Assembly: GCF_025742995.1 (NCBI RefSeq)
Contig: NZ_JAOVQM010000003.1
Coordinates: 124,001-188,000, forward strand
Length of the DNA stretch: 64,000 bases
Direction: 5' to 3'
DNA from: Paracholeplasma manati
GTDB taxonomy: Bacteria; Bacillota_I; Bacilli_A; Acholeplasmatales; UBA5453
Positions within the stretch are counted from its first letter, which is position 1. Each line of letters begins with the position of its first letter. Both the position numbers and the translations under genes were made by a program. Positions 25,481 to 34,561 of this stretch are shown piece by piece. The notes under the pieces were generated by a model. The model ran no database searches. It was not told the origin of the DNA and saw nothing but the letters and a program-made list of their open reading frames with translations.

Positions 25481-27890
25481 AGTATTTAAATACCTCATCG
25501 TCGTGGTGATATTCAGTGCCTTAACCATCACTGTGGTCAACGCTAGTACCCAGAATAGTGCCTATGAAATTGTCCTTTCGGATAACTTCGGATATATTGA
25601 AGATTTGGTTTTACAAAGTTCTCGATATACCCAACAAGAACAAGTATCCCCTGAAGCTTTACAGTTGTATCGTGACGATTATACCCTCTCATTTACTGAA
25701 GATGAATTGGCATTTTTAGGGTATGAAGAAATCTTAAACGATGCACAACTCAGGGTTTACTTTGAACAAAAATCATTCTCTGTTGTCATTCAAAACAAAG
25801 AAACGGGTTATTTTTGGTCATCTCGTGCGGAATTCCAACACATTGAAGGTACCAATGAAACCCCACTCTTTAGAAACATGATGAACTCAGGCTTATGGAT
25901 TGAATCGGTTCGTATGCTCACCAATGGTGGCGCACCGATCAATATCAACGAAAAGTCATTGGAAACCGAGTCCTTATACCGTATCGCTGGGGTTGCATAT
26001 CCAAATGATGAAAACTTAATCGCGAACTACCCAGAATGTGCGCTTGGTTACGCCACATCCAATGTATGTTCACAAGTCATCATTCCCGAACGTTACAATG
26101 AAAGTCGTGTCCGTGTTGACCGCGTTTCAACCAGCGCTGATGCGATTGTTACCAAAGTCAATATCTTTGAATATGGTTTCTCATTCAACGTCGAATTGCG
26201 TCTTGAAAATGGCGTATTCAAAGCCAAAGTGTACTCTGACACCATTGTTGAAAATGATCCTAAGTTCAAACTTACAGGGATTTATGTATTTCCATATTTA
26301 GGCTCAACCAGAAAAGATACCACCCCAGGATATTTTGTCATTCCGGATGGCGTAGGTGCTTTGGTTCGAATCAATCAAATGCATGGGGATACTTTCCAAA
26401 GCCGTTATTTTGGTTCAGAATATGGTTATGATTCTTACACGACCAGCCAATTGACCATGCCAATCTTCGGGATTGTCCATGAAGTGGGTGGCAATGGTTT
26501 CTACGCTGAAATCGTCGAAGGGGCGCAACAAGGCATCCTTTACGCCGATTTATATGGCGCAAACAGTCGTTACAACTACATGCGTACCAAATACAGTGTG
26601 CGCGAATTATACCGCCGCATCATCAATGCAGAAGGTGGTGGCTCACTGACTTTACTTGACCAATTGACACAATACGATTACGCAACCGATTACCATTTCT
26701 TAGGAGGTTCGGATGCGTCATATGTTGGGATTGCTGCTAACTATCGTGAGAAATTGCGCGATGCAGGCATCCTTAAAGATTTGGTTGAACCAAGTGCCAA
26801 CATTCCAATTCACTTAAATTACCTCATGGCAGATACGGAAAATGCTTTTATCGGTGTTCGACGTATCCGTATGACCCGAATCAACGATGTATTAGACATG
26901 TATGAAACCTTAAAAGAAGCAGGCGTTACCAATCAAATGGTGACTTTACATGGTTGGAGTAATGATGGCAATGGTGTGGGTCTAGCAAGAACCAAACTCA
27001 ACGAATCCAGACGTCAATTTGAAAAACTCTCCGATACACTCGCTGAGGATGGCAATCCAGTTTATCTCAATAATGATTATGTGGTTGCATCAGATTCTAG
27101 ACGTGTCAATTACATCAATGATATCGCTAGAAATGTATCCAGACTTAAAATGACTTATAGCAATCTTTCCTTCTCAGGGGTAGAATCCAACATTCAAGTG
27201 TTATACCCTAAAGCCACAGCTGCGAAGCTCAAAGGCGATGAAAAGTTCTATAACAATTTGGGTTATGGTTTAGAAACTGGATCTGTGGGTAATATGTTGT
27301 TTAGCTATTATGATAATAGAGTCTACGAACGTGGTGACGCGATGGCTTATTATCAAGATGCGCTTGAAGGCTACGATAACCTATTATTGTCTACACCCAA
27401 CAGTTACCTATGGCAATATATGGATGGTTATCTAGACATGGCTGTCACCAATGGGCAATTTAATTTCTATACCGATTTAGCACCGATTTTACCGATCGTG
27501 TTGTCGGGTAGTGTACCTGTATTTACCCCTTATTTAAACTTTAATGCGCTTGGCAATGAACGTCTGTTGATGATGATCGACTTCAACATCAACCCACGTT
27601 ATGTCTTGACAGAAGAAAATACATATAAAATGCGTTACACCCGTTCTTCAAATCTATACACCACCGCTATTTCAGATTATGAAGCGGAAATCATCGATAC
27701 GTATCAATATATCAATGATGCGTTAAAACATGTCATTGGTGCGATGATCGTTGAACGTGAAGTGGTTGCGTTAGGTGTGGTTAGAGTTACTTATGATAAC
27801 GGTGTATCGATATATGTCAACTATAGCGATGAAATCTACATGAATAATGATGTCATCCTATTTGGTAAATCGTATGAGGTGGTCCTATGA
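25473..27890 (+). CDS. DUF5696-like secreted or membrane-tethered protein
   Basis: An 805-residue protein with an N-terminal signal peptide or anchor (residues 5-24, ending VNA). The start is GTG with a strong GGAGGTGA site 7 nt upstream, 8 nt inside the previous gene. The N-terminal third is beta-rich (FSVVIQNKETGYFWSSR); GYFVIPDGVGALVRIN near residue 290 and a barrel-like region from about 440 (IPIHLNYLMADTE, MVTLHGWSNDGNG, VYLNNDYVV, NNLGYG) suggest a TIM-barrel-type glycosidase fold. I could not identify a certain acid pair. I associate it with DUF5696 from family context, not from a search. It might be an uncharacterised glycoside hydrolase or glucan-binding receptor. Confidence 0.65.
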   Translation: MLKVFKYLIVVVIFSALTITVVNASTQNSAYEIVLSDNFGYIEDLVLQSSRYTQQEQVSPEALQLYRDDYTLSFTEDELAFLGYEEILNDAQLRVYFEQKSFSVVIQNKETGYFWSSRAEFQHIEGTNETPLFRNMMNSGLWIESVRMLTNGGAPININEKSLETESLYRIAGVAYPNDENLIANYPECALGYATSNVCSQVIIPERYNESRVRVDRVSTSADAIVTKVNIFEYGFSFNVELRLENGVFKAKVYSDTIVENDPKFKLTGIYVFPYLGSTRKDTTPGYFVIPDGVGALVRINQMHGDTFQSRYFGSEYGYDSYTTSQLTMPIFGIVHEVGGNGFYAEIVEGAQQGILYADLYGANSRYNYMRTKYSVRELYRRIINAEGGGSLTLLDQLTQYDYATDYHFLGGSDASYVGIAANYREKLRDAGILKDLVEPSANIPIHLNYLMADTENAFIGVRRIRMTRINDVLDMYETLKEAGVTNQMVTLHGWSNDGNGVGLARTKLNESRRQFEKLSDTLAEDGNPVYLNNDYVVASDSRRVNYINDIARNVSRLKMTYSNLSFSGVESNIQVLYPKATAAKLKGDEKFYNNLGYGLETGSVGNMLFSYYDNRVYERGDAMAYYQDALEGYDNLLLSTPNSYLWQYMDGYLDMAVTNGQFNFYTDLAPILPIVLSGSVPVFTPYLNFNALGNERLLMMIDFNINPRYVLTEENTYKMRYTRSSNLYTTAISDYEAEIIDTYQYINDALKHVIGAMIVEREVVALGVVRVTYDNGVSIYVNYSDEIYMNNDVILFGKSYEVVL

Positions 27891-28864
27891 AAAAACAAAC
27901 CATAGCCCCTGAAAGCAACGTTATTAAGGCACCAAAAGTGAAAAAAGCGAGTCGTTTGACCCGCAAACAAAGAGAATACCTTCATGGTTTCCTCTTCATC
28001 GGATTATGGCTATTTGGCTATTTGGTGTTCACATTCTATCCAATGATCAAATCGTTTTATCTCACATTTACAAAATCCTTTTACAACATCAATCGTGGGA
28101 TTTATCAAGTGGAATTCAACGTGGGTCAAGGTAACTTATTTGGTTTCTCAAACTACATTAACGTGGTAAGAAGCCAAACATTATTGCCATTATTCTCCGA
28201 TTACTTGGCGAAGATGGCGATTGCAGTACCGCTCATTATTGTATTCTCGATTTTAATTGCCATGCTCATCAACTTACCGATCAAAGGCAAGGGATTATGG
28301 CGTACCATATTCTTTTTACCAGTCATTATTTCATCCGGACCAGTCATTTCCGAATTATCCAGACAAGAAGCGACTAGCTTACCATCCATCAGTGAATCGG
28401 CAGCTTTACAATTCTTATTCGATAACTTAGGTGAATGGATTGCTCGACCAATTGAAGCCCTATTCGCATCCCTATTACTCATTTTATGGTATGCCGGGGT
28501 ACCGATTCTCATCTTCTTGGCCGGTTTGCAAAAGATTGACTCCTCGGTCTATGAAGCCGCGTCGATTGACGGTGCTTCGCCATGGGATCGTTTTTGGAAA
28601 ATTACGTTACCTTCCATCAAACCATTGATTTCAGTCGCCATCATATATGTGGTCGTATCGATGTCCTTGTTTGTTGAAACCGGTGGTATTCTCGAATTAA
28701 CCAGAACGCACATGTTGGCTGGTGCACCAGACAATCAAATCTGGCTAGGTTATGGTTATGCCGCTACCATCGCTTGGATTTACTTCATTTTGATGGTCTT
28801 AGTCATGTTGATTTTCATCGGTCTACTATCGATTAGACGAAAAGAGGTGAAACGATGGGGTTAA
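27887..28864 (+). CDS. Sugar ABC transporter permease (LplB/MalF type), pair 2
   Basis: A 325-residue permease with a basic 30-residue cytosolic N-terminus, six helices and the EAA loop YEAASIDGASPWDRFWKITLP (about residues 221-241). It overlaps the DUF5696-like gene by 4 nt and the next permease by 10 nt. Having two complete permease pairs in a single operon with two binding proteins suggests either two importers or one larger assembly. Confidence 0.92.
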   Translation: MKKQTIAPESNVIKAPKVKKASRLTRKQREYLHGFLFIGLWLFGYLVFTFYPMIKSFYLTFTKSFYNINRGIYQVEFNVGQGNLFGFSNYINVVRSQTLLPLFSDYLAKMAIAVPLIIVFSILIAMLINLPIKGKGLWRTIFFLPVIISSGPVISELSRQEATSLPSISESAALQFLFDNLGEWIARPIEALFASLLLILWYAGVPILIFLAGLQKIDSSVYEAASIDGASPWDRFWKITLPSIKPLISVAIIYVVVSMSLFVETGGILELTRTHMLAGAPDNQIWLGYGYAATIAWIYFILMVLVMLIFIGLLSIRRKEVKRWG

Positions 28865-29841
28865 TAGATAAACTAAAAAACCGCTTAGGTGATCAACACC
28901 AACGCAAAGTTCGTATCAAAAAACTATTGCTTGGGATGAACTTAACCGACGGTTTGGTATTTAAAATCGCTATTTATACCTTACTCATCAGCTTCGCCTA
29001 TGTTTACTTGTACCCATTGTTATTTATGATGGTCAACTCACTTAAAACCGTAGATGACCTCATTGACCCAGGTGTCAAATGGATCCCAACCACGATTGAG
29101 ATTGAAAACTACAACCGTGCGTTTAAGGTTTTAGCCTTACCACAATCGATTTTTGGAACTTTAGGTTATGTCTTAAAGGTATCCATCGCATCGACAGTAA
29201 CATCTGCATTGGTTGGTTATGGGTTTGCGAAATTCGAATTCCCATTTAAAAAGATTTTATTCGTTTTGATGTTGGTTACCTTTATATTGCCACCACAAGT
29301 GACGATGGTGACCAATATTGAAATCTTCAATACCTTGGGTAAATTGCCGCCATTCACATGGATTGGTGGATTCATGAGTTCACAAAACTCAATGTTGTTC
29401 CCAGCCATCTTTGGACAAGGGTTGAATCAATCGATTTTCATATTGATTTTCTATCAATTCTTTAAAACCATTCCACAAGTCTTGATGGAATCTGCAGAAA
29501 TTGATGGGGCTGGTCAATTTAAAATCTTTACAAGAATCGCTTTACCATCCGCTGTACCTTCGATTGTGATCGTATTCTTGTTCGCAACCGTTTGGTATTG
29601 GAATGAAACATTCATGACCGCTCTTTATGTGGGCGGCAACGTGACGATGCCACTGCGTTTAGTACAATTTGTATCGTCGTATGAAACATTATATCCACCT
29701 GGAACCCTCGGTTCAGAACTCAATGAAGCCATTCGCTTGGCTGGTAATATGGTTTCCATACTACCATTGTTGGTGCTCTACTTTGTTGCACAAAGACAAT
29801 TCACTGAAAGTATTGACCGTACTGGTATCACAGGCGAATAA
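28855..29841 (+). CDS. Carbohydrate ABC transporter permease (MalG type), pair 2
   Basis: A 328-residue membrane subunit, partner of the 27887 gene. The EAA loop reads MESAEIDGAGQFKIFTRIALP (about residues 211-231). The periplasmic loop ahead of it is longer than in the pair 1 permease. GAGGTGA precedes the ATG, within the upstream gene. The GH16 lipoprotein gene follows after 11 nt. Confidence 0.92.
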   Translation: MGLIDKLKNRLGDQHQRKVRIKKLLLGMNLTDGLVFKIAIYTLLISFAYVYLYPLLFMMVNSLKTVDDLIDPGVKWIPTTIEIENYNRAFKVLALPQSIFGTLGYVLKVSIASTVTSALVGYGFAKFEFPFKKILFVLMLVTFILPPQVTMVTNIEIFNTLGKLPPFTWIGGFMSSQNSMLFPAIFGQGLNQSIFILIFYQFFKTIPQVLMESAEIDGAGQFKIFTRIALPSAVPSIVIVFLFATVWYWNETFMTALYVGGNVTMPLRLVQFVSSYETLYPPGTLGSELNEAIRLAGNMVSILPLLVLYFVAQRQFTESIDRTGITGE

Positions 29842-29852
29842 GGAGGCATTAG

Positions 29853-30965
29853 ATGAAAAAAATCAATTTACTGGTCATATTTGTATTGGCCTTGGTCTTG
29901 GTCGCTTGTACCAAAGAACCTAAACTACCACCCCTTGAAAGTGCAGAAGATTGTAACGAACAATCCCTTGAAGGTGGTTGGGTCTGCGTTTGGGCAGATG
30001 AATTTGAAGGTACCGAAGTCGATTTAACCAAATGGACTTATGAAGTCAATGGGTATGGTGGCGGTAATGGTGAGTTACAATATTACACTGCCGATAATAC
30101 CGTGGTTGAAGATTCCATTTTGAGCATCATCGCGAAAAAAGAAGACTATCTAGGCAAACAATACACCTCAAGTCGTATTGTATCTAAGTACAAAGGTGAC
30201 TGGACTTATGGTCGATTCATCATTCGTGCTAAAAACCCAGTGGGTGGCGGTACTTGGCCAGCAATTTGGATGATGCCAACCATGAATGTGTATGGTGGCT
30301 GGCCAAAGAGTGGTGAAATTGACATCATGGAATATGTTGGTAACAACCCATCCAAAGTGTCGGGTACAGTACATACCGAAATCCGTAATGGTGGTAATAC
30401 ACCGGTTCGTGAATATACCTTACCAACCGCGAATTCTGAGTTCCATAACTATGAAGTTCAGTGGGAACCTGGTAACATACGTTGGTATGTGGACGGCGTC
30501 AAATTCAATGAAGTCATTTATACCCCACAATTCACACAACAATATAAGTACAACCAAGTATTCCCATTCGATCAAAACTTCTTCATGATCTTAAACCTCG
30601 CCATTGGTGGGGCTTTGGGTGGTAATGTGGATGATTCCATCTTCCCAACCGCATTTGAAGTGGATTATGTCAGAGTCTATCAAAGAGACTATGGACAAGT
30701 CGATAAAGAAGCGCCAAGTAAGGTTACCGAAATCAGCTTACAACAACTCGCCAATACGATTTATTGGAAGCGTGCAGAAGATGATTATGGTGTTGAAAAA
30801 TACAACATTTACATCGATGGTGAATTTAGAGGCGTCTCAAGGGTCAACCAATTTACATTTGGTGGCTTAACCAAGGGTCAATCCTACAGCATTCGTATTG
30901 AAGCTGTCGACTTTAGAGGTCGTGTTTCAAAAATGAGTGAAACCTTCAGTTTCACGTATCAATAA
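29853..30965 (+). CDS. GH16 laminarinase lipoprotein with C-terminal FN3-like domain
   Basis: Surface endo-beta-1,3-glucanase candidate, 370 residues. Signal peptide with lipobox LVAC (Cys19); GH16 domain at about 45-280 with the catalytic stretch GEIDIMEYVG (Glu155, Asp157, Glu160) and GGGTWPAIWMM. A C-terminal beta domain (about 285-370: YWKRAEDDYGVEKYNIYIDG, FGGLTKGQSYSIRIEAVD) looks like fibronectin type III. It would cut polymer outside the cell and feed the transporters. A bidirectional terminator follows, so this is the last gene of unit B. Specificity for laminarin rather than lichenan is inferred from the extra residue in the motif. Confidence 0.9.
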   Translation: MKKINLLVIFVLALVLVACTKEPKLPPLESAEDCNEQSLEGGWVCVWADEFEGTEVDLTKWTYEVNGYGGGNGELQYYTADNTVVEDSILSIIAKKEDYLGKQYTSSRIVSKYKGDWTYGRFIIRAKNPVGGGTWPAIWMMPTMNVYGGWPKSGEIDIMEYVGNNPSKVSGTVHTEIRNGGNTPVREYTLPTANSEFHNYEVQWEPGNIRWYVDGVKFNEVIYTPQFTQQYKYNQVFPFDQNFFMILNLAIGGALGGNVDDSIFPTAFEVDYVRVYQRDYGQVDKEAPSKVTEISLQQLANTIYWKRAEDDYGVEKYNIYIDGEFRGVSRVNQFTFGGLTKGQSYSIRIEAVDFRGRVSKMSETFSFTYQ

Positions 30966-30974
30966 CCAAAAAAT

Positions 30975-31012
30975 AAACCGTTAAGTCATTTGAAGGCTTA
31001 ACGGTTTTGTTT
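30975..31012 (+). terminator. Terminator ending unit B (also usable by the convergent gene)
   Basis: AAACCGTTAAG (30975-30985) pairs over 11 bp with CTTAACGGTTT (30997-31007), followed by TTGTTTT. An A-rich 5' flank gives a T-rich tail on the minus strand for the cyclophilin gene. Confidence 0.88.
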
Positions 31013-31536
31013 TATACGTATTGTGGTTTTGGATATGATTGTCCTTTTAAATCGATGGTCACCGATTCAATCACGATATCGGTATGTGGTTTATCGCTAT
31101 AATCCCGTGGGCTTCGTACAATCGCGTCTACGACTTCAATGCCTTTGGTGACCACACCAAATGCGGCATAAGCACCATCTAAGTGCGGTGATGGTTTATG
31201 CATGATGAAGAATTGTGACGTGGCAGAATTGGGATTACTGGTACGTGCCATTGAAATGACACCGCGATCATGTAGTAAAGGGTTATTGAATCCATTTTGT
31301 TTAAAATCCCCTCGAATGGGTTTGAGTTCAGGTCCCCAGCCCCCCTGAATCATAAAATTAGGGATGATTCGATGAAACTTTAAGCCTGTATAATACCCTT
31401 TTTGGACCAAATCAATAAAATTATACACGGTGTTTGGCGCGACTTCAGGAAATAATTCTATTTCGATGGTGCCAAACCCTTGAACCACCATCACGACTTG
31501 TGGATTGGTTGGTTTAAAATAGTGTTCGTATGACAT
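31012..31536 (-). CDS. ppiB: Peptidyl-prolyl cis-trans isomerase, cyclophilin type
   Basis: Cytosolic foldase of 174 residues. Signatures are FHRIIPNFMIQGG (catalytic Arg and Gln), SMARTSNPNSATSQFFI and LDGAYAAFGVV (binding pocket). The frame extends five codons upstream, but that ATG is part of the GGAGG ribosome site; the ATG at 31536 with an 8-nt spacing is chosen. It is convergent with the GH16 lipoprotein gene and functionally unrelated to the glucan locus. Confidence 0.93.
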   Translation of the reverse strand: MSYEHYFKPTNPQVVMVVQGFGTIEIELFPEVAPNTVYNFIDLVQKGYYTGLKFHRIIPNFMIQGGWGPELKPIRGDFKQNGFNNPLLHDRGVISMARTSNPNSATSQFFIMHKPSPHLDGAYAAFGVVTKGIEVVDAIVRSPRDYSDKPHTDIVIESVTIDLKGQSYPKPQYV

Positions 31537-31668
31537 GATAAATACCTCCATTTGGACTCATTATACTAAATCTCACTTCATTTGTCATCTCTCATATATG
31601 AATAGCATTTTTGACTTAATTATTATATAATTAGAGTGTTGATTTTATTTTGTATAAAGGGGAATACA

Positions 31669-32391
31669 ATGGCTAAATTTAAACTTGCATTTGAAGAAAA
31701 CTTTGATTATACGGGGAAACCAAACCCAGACATTTGGACGTATCAAGTCGGGCCAAAATGGGCAAATAATGAAAAACAATGCTATGTCGATTTTGATGAC
31801 AATTGTTATGTCAAAGATGGGGCATTGCACATCATCGCTACCAAAACGAATGACCTTGGTTGTCCATACTACTCCTCTCGTTTAATGACAAAGGATAAAA
31901 AACACTTTCAATATGGACGTTTTGTCGTCAGAGCTAAAATGCCTCAAGGTCGTGGTTCATGGCCTGCCGTTTGGTTTTTAGGGACCACCAAAGAGCACCG
32001 CTGGCCAGCGATGGGAGAAATTGACTTATTGGAATATGCAGGCAATCGCCCAAATCAAGTCACTTGTGCGATTCACACCGAAACCTATAACCACAAGATT
32101 GATACCCATAAAGGTTCAACCTACCCGATGACCGACTTGGCTGGGGAATTCCATGATTATATCTTGGAATGGACACCTGAGCATTTATCGTTTCAGGTCG
32201 ATTATCATGAGATATTAAAAGTTGAAAAACAACCAGGCGATACATTTAAAGAATGGCCATTTGACCAACCATATTACATGATTGTCAATCTCGCTGTGGG
32301 CGGTTGGTACGCAGGAGACATTCAGGATGCGGACTTACCATTCCATTTTGAAGTCGCATTTATCAGACATTTTGAGCTTATAGAAGCATAA
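31669..32391 (+). CDS. Second cytosolic GH16 beta-glucanase
   Basis: A 240-residue single-domain GH16 enzyme without signal peptide. Catalytic motif GEIDLLEYAG gives Glu117, Asp119 and Glu122; GRGSWPAVWFL and NLAVGGWYAG are further family features. An open frame begins upstream at a GTG (31636), but AAAGGGG 7 nt before the ATG at 31669 marks the real start. It is separated from unit B by the cyclophilin gene and has its own leader, and I see no copy of the operator motif before it, so it may be regulated differently. It is a paralog of the GH16 genes at 9600 and 29853. Confidence 0.9.
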   Translation: MAKFKLAFEENFDYTGKPNPDIWTYQVGPKWANNEKQCYVDFDDNCYVKDGALHIIATKTNDLGCPYYSSRLMTKDKKHFQYGRFVVRAKMPQGRGSWPAVWFLGTTKEHRWPAMGEIDLLEYAGNRPNQVTCAIHTETYNHKIDTHKGSTYPMTDLAGEFHDYILEWTPEHLSFQVDYHEILKVEKQPGDTFKEWPFDQPYYMIVNLAVGGWYAGDIQDADLPFHFEVAFIRHFELIEA

Positions 32392-32420
32392 AAGCCGTTA
32401 TCCACGGCTTTTCTTTTTTT
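32390..32420 (+). terminator. Bidirectional terminator between GH16 and rarA
   Basis: AAAAGCCGT (32390-32398) pairs with ACGGCTTTT (32404-32412), followed by CTTTTTTT on the plus strand. The stem contains both stop-codon regions of the convergent genes. Confidence 0.8.
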
Positions 32421-33630
32421 GGATCCATTCTAAGCGTTCTTTAAGTGCTTTTTCATAGGTAGAATCTTCTTTAGGTTCAAAATAATGTTTGTTTAAAAGG
32501 TTTTCAGGCAGATAAGTTTGGTCAACCATGGCATAGGGGTAATTGTGGGGGTATTTGTATAATGAAGCATCCCCTTTGATTTCTCGGTTGATGATGTGTT
32601 TTGGAATCGGGCCAGAAACGCCATTTTGAAAATCCTCTAACGCCTGATCGAGTGCAACTAAGGCTGTGTTAGATTTAGGGGATAATGCACAATCAATCAC
32701 CGCGACAGACAGTGGAATTCTTGCCTCTGGTAAACCCAGTTTGATCGCAGCGTCACATGCAGCCATGACTTTCGGACCGATTTGAGGGTTGGCTAAACCA
32801 ATGTCTTCATACGCAATGACCATCAAACGTCTGGTTAATGACACCAAATCTTGCATGACAATCAATCTCGCTAGGTAGTGTAGACTCGCATCGACATCCG
32901 AACCACGAATAGACTTTTGGAAAGCACTTAAAACCTCGTAGTAATTATCTGCATTCCCATCCAGTTGCAACACCGGTTTGCCAATCGCGAGTTTCGCGAT
33001 TTTGGGTGTGATGATTTCATATTGGGTGAGCAGTAAGGTCGCCTCAAGCATGTTGAGCGCGGTGCGAATTTCCCCACCAGCACTTTGGGCGATGTAAGCT
33101 AATGTATCTTTAGTCAATGTTAAATCGGTATCCACTTCATCGGATAATAACGCGTTTTCAAGCACCTTAATGATATCGGATTCAGTAATGTCATTGAGCT
33201 GATAAATATGACATCTCGAGCGAATCGCAGGGTTCACAGTGATGTAAGGGTTATTGGTGGTTAAACCGATGATGGTTACCTTACCTTCTTCAACGTAAGG
33301 TAATAAGTAATCCTGAATATCGGTTTTCATGCGGTGAATTTCGTCGATGATCAATAAAACATCGTTGTAGGCTGTCATATCGATGATTTCTTTTAAACGT
33401 TGTTTCGAATCGGTGGCTGCTGAGAAGGCAAAGGATTCTAAATTCGCACGTTTGGCTACCAAACCAGCGATGGTGGTTTTGCCTGTGCCAGGGTTACCAT
33501 ATAAGATGAATGAAATCAATTTGTGTTGTTCAATCATATGGGTGATGATGCCATCTGGACCAATCAAATGGTCTTGACCAACCACGTCTTCAAATCGGGT
33601 AGGTCTCAAACGATGTGCTAAAGGTTTCAT
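32398..33630 (-). CDS. rarA: Replication-associated recombination protein RarA (MgsA) AAA+ ATPase
   Basis: AAA+ clamp-loader-like ATPase acting at stalled replication forks. The 410 residues show LAHRLRPTRFEDVVGQDHLIG at the N-terminus, Walker A GNPGTGKT (about 45-52), Walker B LLIIDEIHR, sensor GLTTNNP, an Arg finger in NPAIRSRC, and the C-terminal tetramerisation domain with EDIGLANPQ and HNYPYAMVDQ-like segments. AAGGAG precedes the ATG. Length is normal. The gene is alone on its strand, convergent with GH16 and divergent from the NadC-like gene. Confidence 0.94.
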   Translation of the reverse strand: MKPLAHRLRPTRFEDVVGQDHLIGPDGIITHMIEQHKLISFILYGNPGTGKTTIAGLVAKRANLESFAFSAATDSKQRLKEIIDMTAYNDVLLIIDEIHRMKTDIQDYLLPYVEEGKVTIIGLTTNNPYITVNPAIRSRCHIYQLNDITESDIIKVLENALLSDEVDTDLTLTKDTLAYIAQSAGGEIRTALNMLEATLLLTQYEIITPKIAKLAIGKPVLQLDGNADNYYEVLSAFQKSIRGSDVDASLHYLARLIVMQDLVSLTRRLMVIAYEDIGLANPQIGPKVMAACDAAIKLGLPEARIPLSVAVIDCALSPKSNTALVALDQALEDFQNGVSGPIPKHIINREIKGDASLYKYPHNYPYAMVDQTYLPENLLNKHYFEPKEDSTYEKALKERLEWIQKKKSRG

Positions 33631-33672
33631 CGAATCAACTCCTTAATCATTTATGATTATAGCACATAATGC

Positions 33673-33702
33673 TTGCATCAAGGTGACAAACAAGGCTAAA
33701 AT
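33673..33702 (+). promoter_or_regulatory. Promoter of the NadC-like gene
   Basis: TTGCAT (33673-33678), 18-bp spacer, TAAAAT (33697-33702), in the intergenic space shared with divergent rarA. Confidence 0.5.
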
Positions 33703-33729
33703 AGAAGCATCAAGAAAGGGTGTGTCGCT

Positions 33730-34506
33730 ATGTTAAGGTATTTCGAAACCATCATTGAATCTTTAAGAGGGAAACAAAACCCAATGGTGGATAATACGCA
33801 GGGCGTTTTTTATTTATTTAGCAAAGAAGAAGGCATCGTTTCTGGTTTGGATGAAATTCAAACATTATTGAATTTATACGATATTGAGATTGCTTTTAGA
33901 AAACATAAAAACAATGGCCAAAGTGTTAAACGTGGTGAAATATTATGTTCGATGCAGGGCGAAAAAGCATCGATTTATATGATTTTACCGACTTTGACCT
34001 ATGTGGTTGGTAAAATGATGGGAATCGCAAGTCTGGTTAGACTATACCAATCCAAATTACAACATGCAGGAATCATTGATTTAAATGAATTTTCAACGAT
34101 TGAAACAGCCATTTCTGCAAAAGCCATGAAAGATGGTGGCGCACAAAACTTGGACTTATTTAAATTAGATGAAACCATGATTGAATTGTATGGCAACAGG
34201 GTGTTGGCCATTGAAAAAGCAAAAACCATTCAAGAAAAACCAGTCATGGTTGAAATTACAGATATCCAACAATTTTATGAAATCGATTCAACTTCAGTGG
34301 ATTATATTTGTCTCAAGTATTTTAACGATGAAGCCATCAGACGAATCATCTTGGACAATCGAGGCAAAAAACGACTTATCATCGGAGGACTGATTTTACC
34401 ACAGCGATTAGATGTGATAGGTTCTTATCAATTTGACTTCTTGTACACCAGTCTGTTTAGCAATGCATCGCGAATCTATGATATCGGTGTTAAAGTTGGC
34501 GTTTAG
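33730..34506 (+). CDS. NadC-like (quinolinate phosphoribosyltransferase fold) protein, probably catalytically altered
   Basis: A 258-residue protein whose pattern follows type II phosphoribosyltransferases of the NadC/ModD/nicotinate class: KEEGIVSGLDEIQTLL, the KNNGQSVKRGEILCSMQG biotin-like loop region, KMMGIASLV, and a late VMVEITDIQQF ... YICLKYFNDEAIRRII ... RLIIGGLILPQRL ... DFLYTSLFSNASRIYDIGVKV barrel. However the expected TRKT and HR...KDNH active-site motifs are absent, and the ER of the N-terminal helix is replaced. It may have lost NAD-synthesis activity or use another substrate. It sits before apt and rel. Related annotations include nicotinate phosphoribosyltransferase; certainty of the fold is moderate. 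Confidence 0.6.
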   Translation: MLRYFETIIESLRGKQNPMVDNTQGVFYLFSKEEGIVSGLDEIQTLLNLYDIEIAFRKHKNNGQSVKRGEILCSMQGEKASIYMILPTLTYVVGKMMGIASLVRLYQSKLQHAGIIDLNEFSTIETAISAKAMKDGGAQNLDLFKLDETMIELYGNRVLAIEKAKTIQEKPVMVEITDIQQFYEIDSTSVDYICLKYFNDEAIRRIILDNRGKKRLIIGGLILPQRLDVIGSYQFDFLYTSLFSNASRIYDIGVKVGV

Positions 34507-34561
34507 TCTAGTAAAAACGCGGTATTTATAGTAAAATAACTATGTTACACGGAGGAATTGT

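Noticed and set aside
21683-29841. One permease pair as a recent duplicate of the other
   Set aside because: The two pairs differ in length (294/291 versus 325/328 residues), N-termini and EAA loops, so they look like old, distinct lineages and not a local duplication.
31611-31631. TTGACT and TATAAT as a promoter for the third GH16 gene
   Set aside because: The two hexamers are only 9 bp apart, too close for one promoter; an upstream -35 for the TATAAT is not evident.
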